Positions 18,719 through 26,675 of a stretch of 64,000 nt of DNA are shown here, piece after piece. Position 1 is the stretch's first letter. Each line of letters begins with the position of its first letter. Position numbers and translations under genes: made by a program. The notes under the pieces are model-generated. The model had not been told where the DNA came from. It was given only the letters and a program-made list of their open reading frames with translations, and ran no database searches. Location: assembly GCA_022340285.1 (NCBI GenBank), contig JAJDOG010000055.1:1-64000 (forward strand), written 5' to 3'. This stretch comes from Betaproteobacteria bacterium. GTDB lineage: Bacteria > Pseudomonadota > Gammaproteobacteria > Burkholderiales > SG8-39.

Positions 18719-20218
18719 TCACCCTGCGCGGTCGAGCCGCCGGTACTGTACCGCTTCGGCGACGTGTGCCGTGCCGACCGCGTCGGCGCCGGCAATATCG
18801 GCGACCGTGCGCGCGAGCCGCAGAACGCGATGATAGGCGCGCGCGGAGAGATTGAGCCGGCCGATCGCGGTTTTCAGGAGCGCTTGCGCGGGCAGGTCGA
18901 TGCGGCAGTGCTTGTCGAGCTCGCGCGCGCCGAGCTCGCTGTTCGACTTGCCCTGCCGCGCCTGTTGCACCGAGCGCGCCCGCTCGACGCGCGCACGCAC
19001 GGCGGCAGAGGACTCGCCGGTCGAGTGACGCATGAGGTCCTCCTGCGGGACCGCCGGGACCTCGATCTGGATATCGATGCGGTCCAGCAGCGGACCGGAG
19101 ATCTTGCCGCGGTAGCGCGCGACCTGGTCCGGCGTGCAGGAGCATTTCCCGCTGTAGTGCCCGAGGTAGCCGCACGGACAGGGATTCATCGCGGCGACGA
19201 GCTGAAACCGCGCCGGAAAATCCACCTGGCGCGCGGCACGCGAGATCGTCACACGACCCGACTCGAGCGGCTCGCGCAGCACCTCGAGCACCCGGCGATC
19301 GAACTCCGGCAGCTCGTCGAGGAAAAGTACACCCCGGTGTGCGAGCGAGATCTCGCCTGGACGCGGGTCGCCACCGCCGCCGACGAGTGCCGCGCTCGAT
19401 GCGGAGTGATGCGGCGCGCGGAAGGGACGCGTGCGCCATTCGGTCAGACGAAAGCCGCCCGTCGCGAGCGAGCGCACCGCGGCCGAGTCGAGCGCCTCGG
19501 CCTCCGTCATCGGCGGCAGCACGCCCGGCAGACGCGCCGCGAGCATCGACTTTCCGGTGCCCGGCGGGCCGACCATCAGCAAGCTGTGCCCGCCCGCTGC
19601 GGCCACCTCGAGTGCGCGCTTCGCATGCGCCTGGCCTTTCACGTCGGCGAGGTCGAGGTGCTCCTCGGCGGGCGCTGGCGCGCACGGCGGCTGCGAGGCG
19701 AGCGGCGTTCCACCCGACAGATGCGCGCAGACGGCGAGGAGGCTCGATGCCGGATGAACGCTCGCGCCGTCGACCAGCGCCGCTTCGCGGGCACTCTCGG
19801 AGGGCAGCACGAATGCGCGCCCGTCGCGCGCGGCGCGCAGGGTCATCGCCAGCGCGCCTCGCACCGGTCGCAGTTCGCCGGAGAGGGACAGCTCGCCGGC
19901 AAACTCGTAGCGCTGCAGCGACTCCGCCGGGACTTGGCGCGATGCAGCCAGGATGCCGAGCGCGATCGGCAGATCGAAGCGTCCGCTCTCCTTCGGCAAC
20001 TCGGCCGGCGCCAGATTGACGGTGATGCGGCGTGCGGGGAACTGGAAGTTGCAATTCACAAGCGCAGCGCGCACCCGCTCGCGGCTCTCTTTCACCTCGG
20101 TGTCGGGCAATCCGACGATCGTGAAGCTCGGCAGACCGTTGCCGAGGTGGACCTCGACGGTCACGTGCGGGGCTTCGAGCCCGGCGAGCGCACGGCTGTG
20201 CACGACCGCGAGGGACAT
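18719..20218 (-). CDS. comM: YifB/ComM-family Mg-chelatase-like AAA ATPase
   Basis: 499 residues. The N-terminal domain (VEVHLGNGLPSFTIVGLPD) is Lon-protease-like in fold, the middle carries the ATPase with Walker A GPPGTGKSMLAARL and Walker B LFLDELPEF, and the C-terminal part is the Mg-chelatase C-domain (RAYHRVLRLARTVADI). A zinc-finger-like CPCGYLGHYSGKCSC lies after Walker B. ComM is a branch-migration helicase that extends integrated DNA during natural transformation. It could share a transcript with the MFS gene (79-base gap). Confidence 0.92.
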   Translation of the reverse strand: MSLAVVHSRALAGLEAPHVTVEVHLGNGLPSFTIVGLPDTEVKESRERVRAALVNCNFQFPARRITVNLAPAELPKESGRFDLPIALGILAASRQVPAESLQRYEFAGELSLSGELRPVRGALAMTLRAARDGRAFVLPSESAREAALVDGASVHPASSLLAVCAHLSGGTPLASQPPCAPAPAEEHLDLADVKGQAHAKRALEVAAAGGHSLLMVGPPGTGKSMLAARLPGVLPPMTEAEALDSAAVRSLATGGFRLTEWRTRPFRAPHHSASSAALVGGGGDPRPGEISLAHRGVLFLDELPEFDRRVLEVLREPLESGRVTISRAARQVDFPARFQLVAAMNPCPCGYLGHYSGKCSCTPDQVARYRGKISGPLLDRIDIQIEVPAVPQEDLMRHSTGESSAAVRARVERARSVQQARQGKSNSELGARELDKHCRIDLPAQALLKTAIGRLNLSARAYHRVLRLARTVADIAGADAVGTAHVAEAVQYRRLDRAG

Positions 20219-20309
20219 ATCGGAGATATCGGAGGCAATGAGCGGGAAAGGGTGAGACTAGAACGCGCCGGCACCCGCTCGCGATGACCGGGTCGCCGCC
20301 CGGCGCGGG

Positions 20310-20555
20310 TCAACCGCCTGATCGAAGCTCGCGCTCGAGCTCCGCGACGCGCGTCTCGAGCGCCGCGAGCTTCTCGCGTGTTCGCGCGAGCACCTTGGCC
20401 TGCACGTCGAGTTCCTCTCGGGTGGCGAGCTCGAGCCGCTCGAAAGCCGACGCGACGAGTGCCTTCACGTTGCGCTCGATGTCCTGTGCCGGGCTCGCCG
20501 CCAGGAGCTCACTCAGCTTGGCGCTGACCTCGTCGACGAGTCGGGCGGGCTCCAT
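20310..20555 (-). CDS. ubiK: UbiK-family accessory factor (BMFP protein)
   Basis: 81 residues from ATG at 20555 (MEPARLVDEVSAKLSEL). The C-terminal half is a predicted coiled coil (LARTREKLAALETRVAELE). This is the membrane-fusogenic BMFP/UbiK family, a helper of late ubiquinone biosynthesis in aerobic Proteobacteria. The length and position next to comM and the glnK-amt region are typical. Confidence 0.88.
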   Translation of the reverse strand: MEPARLVDEVSAKLSELLAASPAQDIERNVKALVASAFERLELATREELDVQAKVLARTREKLAALETRVAELERELRSGG

Positions 20556-20643
20556 GGGTCGGGGGGGGCAAAAACGGGTCGAGAGCAACTTCGCGCGACG
20601 AGTCTAGCACGCCGCTGAGCGACGGCTCTTGTGCCCGAGAACG

Positions 20644-20662
20644 ATGCACCGCAGCAGTGCAT
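20644..20662 (+). promoter_or_regulatory. NtrC-type enhancer site
   Basis: ATGCAC-N7-GTGCAT is a perfect inverted repeat, and written as TGCACC-N5-AGTGCA it fits the NtrC consensus TGCACC-N5-GGTGCA with one mismatch. It lies about 100 bases upstream of the sigma-54 promoter at 20754-20769, the expected distance for an enhancer. Confidence 0.75.
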
Positions 20663-20753
20663 CTTGCGATCTTTTCGCACCTTATCGGGGCGTCGTTAGA
20701 ATCGTTCGCCCTCCTTGTTCTGATAAGCCATTGATAATCCTAACTGATTTTTC

Positions 20754-20769
20754 TGGCATGGCCCGTGCA
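20754..20769 (+). promoter_or_regulatory. Sigma-54 promoter of the porin-glnK-amt operon
   Basis: TGGCATGGCCCGTGCA has the -24 GG (20755-20756) and -12 GC (20767-20768) separated by exactly 10 bases, the strict sigma-54 spacing. The sequence is close to TGGCAC-N5-TTGCA. It lies about 50 bases before the porin ATG and downstream of an NtrC-type site. Confidence 0.75.
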
Positions 20770-20820
20770 GTGCGAATTCCGCCTGAATCACTTCTTTTGC
20801 ACTTACTCGGAGGATCCGCC

Positions 20821-21633
20821 ATGAGAAAACTTCTGATCAGCACCGCTGCCGCGGGTCTGCTCGCCCTGCCAGCCGCACCGGTCTTCGCCCAGGCGAGTTC
20901 ACCGCTTTCCTGGAGCGCCAACGTCGGCTTGTTCAGTGACTACCTTTTCCGCGGCGTCTCCCAGACTGGTGGCGAGCCGGCGGTACAGGGCGGCTTCGAC
21001 TTGGGCTATGAGGCGGGCCCGGTGAACCTCTACGCCGGGACCTGGGCGTCGAACATCAGCTGGCTCGAGGACGCCGGCGCCTATACCAACTCCAGCTTGG
21101 AGTGGGACTTCTACGGCGGTGTCAACGGCTCCATCGGCAACACCGGCCTCGGGTGGGACGCCGGCCTCATCTACTACTACTACCCGGGATCCAAGACTCC
21201 GGGCGCCGTTTCGGCCAACACCACCGAGATCTACGGCGCGCTCTCCTGGAAGTGGCTCTCGGCGAAGTACAGCTACTCGCTCAGCGACTACTTCGGCGTG
21301 CGCGACATCACTGGCGCCAAGAGCGACGGCACGTGGTATCTCGACCTCAAGGCCAAGTACGACTTCGAGGACGGCCCGGCCAAGGGCGTCTCCGTGTGGG
21401 GCCACTACGGCATCACCGAGGTCAACGGCACGTACGCGCCGGGCGCTGACCCAAGCTACAACGACTGGCAAATCGGTGCCTCGTACACCGTACAGAGCTC
21501 GGTCTTCAAGGACACCGAGATAGGCGGGTACTGGTCGGACACTGCCAAGATCGATCGCGTCGTGTACACGAACGCGCAAGGCTATGACACCGCGAAGGGC
21601 ATGTTCGTCGTCTACGTGAAGAAGACGTTCTGA
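20821..21633 (+). CDS. TorF-family putative porin
   Basis: 270 residues with a clear signal peptide (MRKLLISTAAAGLLALPAA, cleavage near AQA). The mature part is rich in aromatic and glycine residues with alternating strands, starting SANVGLFSDYLFRGVSQT, the hallmark of the TIGR02001/TorF family, and it ends in Phe (KKTF), as outer-membrane beta-barrels do. SD GGAGG precedes the ATG. It is first in an operon with glnK and amt and so probably serves entry of ammonium or small nitrogen compounds under nitrogen limitation (inference). Confidence 0.88.
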   Translation: MRKLLISTAAAGLLALPAAPVFAQASSPLSWSANVGLFSDYLFRGVSQTGGEPAVQGGFDLGYEAGPVNLYAGTWASNISWLEDAGAYTNSSLEWDFYGGVNGSIGNTGLGWDAGLIYYYYPGSKTPGAVSANTTEIYGALSWKWLSAKYSYSLSDYFGVRDITGAKSDGTWYLDLKAKYDFEDGPAKGVSVWGHYGITEVNGTYAPGADPSYNDWQIGASYTVQSSVFKDTEIGGYWSDTAKIDRVVYTNAQGYDTAKGMFVVYVKKTF

Positions 21634-22023
<390 letters not shown>

Positions 22024-22043
22024 CGCAGTAAGGGAGAACTGAC

Positions 22044-23426
22044 GTGATTCGAAAATTATTCGCATTGATCGCGCTCGTCGGTCTGGTCGGCATCGCCGCC
22101 GTCCCGGCGATTGCGGATGACACGTCCGGTGTCACGCCGATCCAGCTGGCACAGGCGCCGGCCGCCCCGATGGCCGAGGAGGCCAAACCGGCCGAGGCGA
22201 CGCCGACGCTCGACAGCGGCAGCACCGCTTGGATGATCACCGCCACGGTGCTCGTGATCCTGATGACCATCCCGGGACTGGCGCTCTTCTACGGCGGTCT
22301 GGTGCGCGCCAAGAACATGCTGTCGGTGCTGATGCACGTGTTCGTGACATTCTGCGTCGTCTCGGTGATCTGGGCGATTTACGGTTACAGCCTGGCGTTC
22401 ACCGAGGGCAGCGCGTGGAACGCCGTCTACGGAGGCTTCAGCAAGGCGTTCCTGGCCGGCATCACGCCCGATACGCTGAGCGGCGTGATTCCCGAGTACG
22501 TCTTCGTGATCTTCCAGCTCACGTTCGCGGCGATCACGCCAGCGCTGATCGTCGGGGGCTTCGCCGAGCGGATCAAGTTCTCGGCGGTGCTGTGGTTCAT
22601 GGCACTGTGGCTCACCTTCGTGTACGCGCCGATCGCACACATGGTCTGGGGCGGTGGCTGGCTCGCCAGCCTGGGCGCGAAGGACTTCGCCGGCGGCACG
22701 GTGGTGCACATCAACGCGGGTATCGCCGCGCTGGTCGGTTGCGTGCTTCTCGGCAAGCGCATCGGCTACGGCAGGGAGGCGATGCCGCCGCACAACCTGA
22801 CGTTCACGATGGTTGGCGCCGCGCTGCTGTGGGTGGGCTGGTTCGGGTTCAACGTCGGAAGCGAGCTCGCCGCCGACGGCATCGCCGGCCTGGTGCTCGC
22901 CAACACGCAGCTTGCCACGGCTGCAGCAGTGCTCGGCTGGATGTTCGCGGAGTGGATCGTGCGCGGCAAGCCGACGATGCTGGGCGCCGCCTCGGGCGCC
23001 GTCGCCGGACTCGTCGCTATCACGCCCGCCTGCGGCTTCGTCGGACCGATGGGCTCGATCGTCCTCGGCATCGTGGCCGGAATCGTCTGCTTCTGGGCGG
23101 TCACGGGCCTGAAGAGCGCGTTCGGCTACGATGACTCGCTCGACGTCTTCGGCGTGCACGGCATCGGCGGGATCATCGGCGCGCTCGGCACCGGCGTCCT
23201 GATGGCCAAGGGCCTCGGCGGCGTCGGCTATGACGAGGGTGTCAGCATGGGCGGCCAGGTCTGGGTACAGTTGATCGGCGTCGTCACGACCATCGTATGG
23301 AGTGGCGTGGTGAGCTTGATCCTCTACAAGCTCATCGACATGACGATTGGCCTGCGCGTGGTGGAAGAGCAGGAGCGCGAGGGCCTGGACGCGACGCAAC
23401 ACGGGGAAGCCGCGTACCACATGTAA
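22044..23426 (+). CDS. amt: Ammonium transporter
   Basis: 460 residues, GTG start at 22044. A cleavable signal peptide (VPAIADD) and a Pro/Ala-rich periplasmic N-terminus precede about 11 membrane segments. The pore twin histidines are in GGTVVHINAG and DVFGVHGIGG. The motif WAIYGYSLAF is typical of AmtB. Downstream of glnK, as in most bacteria. The linker of about 40 residues before the first channel helix is a feature of betaproteobacterial Amt proteins. Confidence 0.96.
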   Translation: MIRKLFALIALVGLVGIAAVPAIADDTSGVTPIQLAQAPAAPMAEEAKPAEATPTLDSGSTAWMITATVLVILMTIPGLALFYGGLVRAKNMLSVLMHVFVTFCVVSVIWAIYGYSLAFTEGSAWNAVYGGFSKAFLAGITPDTLSGVIPEYVFVIFQLTFAAITPALIVGGFAERIKFSAVLWFMALWLTFVYAPIAHMVWGGGWLASLGAKDFAGGTVVHINAGIAALVGCVLLGKRIGYGREAMPPHNLTFTMVGAALLWVGWFGFNVGSELAADGIAGLVLANTQLATAAAVLGWMFAEWIVRGKPTMLGAASGAVAGLVAITPACGFVGPMGSIVLGIVAGIVCFWAVTGLKSAFGYDDSLDVFGVHGIGGIIGALGTGVLMAKGLGGVGYDEGVSMGGQVWVQLIGVVTTIVWSGVVSLILYKLIDMTIGLRVVEEQEREGLDATQHGEAAYHM

Positions 23427-23501
23427 CCGAGGGACGGGCACGGGACTCTGCCAACCCCGTGCCTAAACTTCGAGCAGGGAAGGGGCCCGCGAGGGCTCTT
23501 C

Positions 23502-23540
23502 AAAAGGCGGGAGCACCTCATGGGTGCACTCGCCTTTTTT
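23502..23540. terminator. Rho-independent terminator, probably bidirectional
   Basis: AAAAGGCG (23502-23509) and CGCCTTTT form the stem, with an inner GTGCAC-type hairpin in between, followed by a T-run ending at 23540. On the minus strand it also ends in TTTT. It therefore can stop the amt operon and the convergent DUF2917 gene. Confidence 0.8.
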
Positions 23541-23569
23541 CTCTTGGACTGGCGCCCTGCCGGCGACAA

Positions 23570-23944
23570 TTAGAAAGCAGGTGAGAGACGGGATCCCTCC
23601 ACCAGGGCGGGCCGAAGGCGCCCGCTCAGGACAGGGTAGTGCCGTCCGTCGCTCTGGATGCGTTCGAGTCGGCTGGATCGCGCCCGCGCGGGCTGCGCCG
23701 AGATCTCCAGGGTCACGGCGTCGATCGGCACGACGAGCACCAGGTCGGAGCGATCGACGAGGAAGCGCGCGCCCGCCTTGAGAACGATGTCGCGGCTGCC
23801 CTGTTGCATGACCGACGCCGTTCCGGCACGAACGTAAAGGGAGATGCCTTCGGCCTCTGTCAAGCGAACGAGTTCGGCGCCGGTGAGGTCGAGGATTTCG
23901 CGAGAAAGCACGTCGCTCATGATCAGCCTCGCCTCGCCTTTCAT
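23570..23944 (-). CDS. DUF2917-type small protein
   Basis: 124 residues from ATG at 23944. The core (LDLTGAELVRLTEAEGISLY, then KAGARFLVDRSDLVLVVP) reads as a short beta-rich cupin-like fold that resembles DUF2917 proteins. The function of the family is unknown. A tail of charged residues (RLERIQSDGRHYPV) follows. It is downstream of the 67-residue gene (29-base gap), probably on one transcript, and converges with amt. Confidence 0.7.
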   Translation of the reverse strand: MKGEARLIMSDVLSREILDLTGAELVRLTEAEGISLYVRAGTASVMQQGSRDIVLKAGARFLVDRSDLVLVVPIDAVTLEISAQPARARSSRLERIQSDGRHYPVLSGRLRPALVEGSRLSPAF

Positions 23945-23973
23945 CGTCGGTCTCCTCGCGTCGCGCGGCGGGC

Positions 23974-24177
23974 TCACGAGGTGCGAAGCCGGTACACGCG
24001 AACGACCGGTGTGCCCACGGTCGGCCGCCATGCCCGGATGCGGTAGAAGAGATCGGTGAGCAGCTGTCTCGAATCTTCCGCCAGCATGCGGCGTCCCCGG
24101 GCGCGCACCGCCAAGATCAGGTCGGGATCGCGCCACAGGTGCTCGATGGTCAGGGGATCGGGAATCTGGCGTTCCAT
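23974..24177 (-). CDS. Small hypothetical protein (67 residues)
   Basis: The ATG at 24177 has an excellent Shine-Dalgarno, AAGGAGGTGACCC, which decides the start. The protein (MERQIPDPLTIEHLWRDPD at the start) is basic, with no signal peptide or membrane segment, and no family I recognise. It precedes the DUF2917 gene. A similar short, Arg-rich protein of unknown function could act with it; there is no direct evidence. Confidence 0.65.
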   Translation of the reverse strand: MERQIPDPLTIEHLWRDPDLILAVRARGRRMLAEDSRQLLTDLFYRIRAWRPTVGTPVVRVYRLRTS

Positions 24178-24312
24178 GGGTCACCTCCTTGCATTCGGCG
24201 AGGCGCACCATGCGCCGCTCCATGGAAGGCATTACATAGGAAACGCGTCCTCGGGTCGCGAGACGCGGGTCCCGGGAGCGCCCGGGCAAGCGGTCAAAAT
24301 GCGCCTGGCCGG

Positions 24313-24330
24313 CCGGGACGCGTGTCCCGG
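24313..24330 (-). terminator. GC hairpin downstream of the LuxR-hydrolase gene
   Basis: CCGGGAC-GCGT-GTCCCGG forms a perfect 7-bp stem 50 bases after the stop of the minus-strand gene at 24380. There is no U-run, so termination is uncertain; it could be a general structured 3' end. Confidence 0.3.
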
Positions 24331-24379
24331 GTAGTGTCCGATGCCGCGAAGCGGGGCCGGAGACGCCAACTAAGCGGAA

Positions 24380-25474
24380 CTAGCCGGCGCTGGGCAAGGG
24401 CGTCGCCGCGAATCCGGCCTCGCGCGCGCGCACGATCGCCTGCGATCGCGTCTCGACCTCGAGCTTGTCAAGGATGGGGGTGATGTTGTTGCGCACGGTC
24501 TTCTCCGAGAGCCCGAGGCGCGCGGCAATCTGCATATTGTCGAGCCCGTGCGCCAGGAGCTCGAGGATCTCGCGCTCGCGCGGCGTGAGGTTCGGGAACG
24601 CATTCTCGCTCGCCGAGGCACCGTCGCCTTCGCGCAGGAACTCGCGGAATTCGGCGAAGAGCCGTGCGAGCGCCGGCTCGCTCTCGAGGAGCACGTGATT
24701 GCGGCTCTCGAGCGGCACGAAGCGCGCGCCCGGGATGAGCGCGGCGATCAGACGCCCCTCTTCGAAGGGCATGCGCACATCGTCGCGCGCGTGCAGGACG
24801 AGGACGGGACAGCGGATCTGCTGCGCAAGGTCGGTAACGTCGATCGACGCCCACGAGGAGACGATCCGAACCGCGTTCGCCGGCGTGGTCGACATGCGCT
24901 CGAGCTCGTTGAACCACGCCTGCTGCTCAGGTTTCGAATCGGGGATGAACTGCGAGGTGAATATCTGGCGGTAGGCGGGATTCTCGCGACCCCATCCCAG
25001 CTCGATGAGCTCGTGCATCGCCCGCGTCTCGCGCACCTGCTCGGGGGTCGGATTTCGCTTCGCAAATCCTCTCGCGTAGCCGCCGCAGATGACGATGCGG
25101 TCGACGCGCTCCGGGTGCCGGGCCGCATACGCAATGGAGATCGCGCAGCCCTGCGAGCTACCGAGGAGCGCGAAGCGCTGGAGCCCCGCCGCATCGATGA
25201 CGGACTCCAGGTCAGCAACGTTCGCCTCGAAGGAGATCTCGTCCACCTCACGATCCGAGAGACCGCAGCCGCGCTGGTCATAGCGTATCAGCGTGTTGTA
25301 GCTCGAAAGCTCGGCCAGCCACGGTGCCCACACGGGGCTGTTCAGCTCGAACTCGAGGTGGGTCAGGAAATGCGCAGCCCGGACTAGCGGCGGCCCCTTG
25401 CCCATCGTCGCGTAGGCAATGCGCGTGCCGTCGTGTGACTTGCAGAAGCGGATGCTCTGATTCAGCTTGGGCAT
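24380..25474 (-). CDS. Alpha/beta hydrolase fused to a LuxR-type DNA-binding domain
   Basis: 364 residues. Residues about 1-275 are an alpha/beta hydrolase with the nucleophile motif LLGSSQGCAIS, the acid in VLHARDDVRMP and His in ESRNHVLLE. From residue 295 a LuxR/FixJ HTH follows (NLTPREREILELLAHG, LSEKTVRNNI). The catalytic triad looks intact, so the hydrolase part may be an active enzyme or a ligand sensor for the DNA-binding domain. It is divergent from another alpha/beta hydrolase 80 bases away, a natural target. The domain order is known in some bacteria, but what it senses is not. Confidence 0.85.
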   Translation of the reverse strand: MPKLNQSIRFCKSHDGTRIAYATMGKGPPLVRAAHFLTHLEFELNSPVWAPWLAELSSYNTLIRYDQRGCGLSDREVDEISFEANVADLESVIDAAGLQRFALLGSSQGCAISIAYAARHPERVDRIVICGGYARGFAKRNPTPEQVRETRAMHELIELGWGRENPAYRQIFTSQFIPDSKPEQQAWFNELERMSTTPANAVRIVSSWASIDVTDLAQQIRCPVLVLHARDDVRMPFEEGRLIAALIPGARFVPLESRNHVLLESEPALARLFAEFREFLREGDGASASENAFPNLTPREREILELLAHGLDNMQIAARLGLSEKTVRNNITPILDKLEVETRSQAIVRAREAGFAATPLPSAG

Positions 25475-25554
25475 GCCTACTCCTCAGACCGGCGGACGCG
25501 ACGACGGTACCACAGGGGGCGCCACCCGAACCGGATGCATCGCAGACTGGTCCG

Positions 25555-26442
25555 ATGCCCTATCCTGCCGAGGACATGTCCTCGGGCATCGATAGCATGG
25601 TGTCGCTGCCGGATGGGCGCCGGCTCGGCATCGCCGAGTACGGCGACCCGCAGGGAACCCCGGTGCTTGCTTTCCACGGGCTTCCGGGTTCACGCCGGCA
25701 GCGCCATCCGGACGATTCAATTGCCGCATCGCTCGGCGCCCGGATGCTGCACGTCGACCGCCCGGGATTCGGCCGCTCCGATCCGCACCCGTCGCGCACG
25801 CTTCGCGATTGGGCCACGGACACTCGCCACGCCTGCGACGCGCTGGGACTCGGCCGGATACGTCTCGTGGGGGTCTCCGCAGGAGGACCTTATGCGCTCG
25901 CCTGCGCGGCGATACTCGGCGAGCGCGTCATCGCCACGGCGGTCGTGAGCGGGGTCGGGCCACCCGGTAGCATGCCGTCGCCGTCGACTTCGCCTGTGGT
26001 ACGCCTCGGCTTCGCGCTCGCATCACGGGCGCGGTGGGGCGTCAGGCCGTTCGCGTTCGTCGCCGGCCTGTTCTCGCGGCACACGCCCGGTCGCTACCTC
26101 GACGCCGTGGCCGCGCGACTGAACGCCGCGGACCGAGAAATCCTGGCGCGCCCCGCGGTGCGTGCGATGTTCGCCGAGGATCTGCGCGAAGCGTTCTCGC
26201 AGTCCGGTGCGGCGTTCGCACAGGATCTCACGGTGATCGCCGCGCGCTGGCCGATCGACCTCGCGCAGATTCGTTCTCCGCTCGAGCTCTGGCACGGGGA
26301 AGAGGATCGCGTTACGCCGGTCGCGGGCGCCGAAGCGATCGCCCGCGCGGTGCCGCACGCGTCGTTCCATCGCGTGCCGGGCGCCGGACATTTCCTGGCG
26401 TTCGACCAGTGGCGCGAGATTCTCGCCCGCCTCCTGCGCTAA
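25555..26442 (+). CDS. Alpha/beta hydrolase
   Basis: 295 residues from ATG at 25555; an internal ATG at 25576 is possible. HGLPGSRRQRHP supplies the oxyanion motif, GVSAGGPYA the nucleophile elbow, HGEEDRVTP the acid and GAGHFL the catalytic His. No signal peptide. The substrate is unknown. It is transcribed divergently from the hydrolase-LuxR fusion gene, which may regulate it. Confidence 0.83.
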   Translation: MPYPAEDMSSGIDSMVSLPDGRRLGIAEYGDPQGTPVLAFHGLPGSRRQRHPDDSIAASLGARMLHVDRPGFGRSDPHPSRTLRDWATDTRHACDALGLGRIRLVGVSAGGPYALACAAILGERVIATAVVSGVGPPGSMPSPSTSPVVRLGFALASRARWGVRPFAFVAGLFSRHTPGRYLDAVAARLNAADREILARPAVRAMFAEDLREAFSQSGAAFAQDLTVIAARWPIDLAQIRSPLELWHGEEDRVTPVAGAEAIARAVPHASFHRVPGAGHFLAFDQWREILARLLR

Positions 26443-26570
26443 TGCGTTTCGCCGACGTGCCGAACACGGGAGTGGGACGAATAGTGGGATATGCCCCAAG
26501 TCGATGAATCTGGGCAGTATGAGGGGTATCGCGTAATTAGTAAGCTATTGATAATTAGCATATTCTTTTG

Positions 26571-26603
26571 CGCCCACTTCGTTTCCCACTTGGGGAGTGG
26601 GCG
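26571..26603 (+). promoter_or_regulatory. AT-rich leader with competing hairpins
   Basis: Between 26443 and 26675 there is no gene. An AT-rich stretch (about 26530-26570) is followed by CGCCCACT (26571-26578) pairing with AGTGGGCG (26596-26603). A nested alternative, CCCACT (26585-26590), pairs with the same AGTGGG. Two exclusive hairpins 75-100 bases before a start codon could be a regulatory leader; this is suggestive only. Confidence 0.35.
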
Positions 26604-26675
26604 ATAATCCAATTGACAGCCTTGGGGATCGGGCATGCAATATTGCAAACGCAAGTCCTTTCTGGAGGGGAGAGG

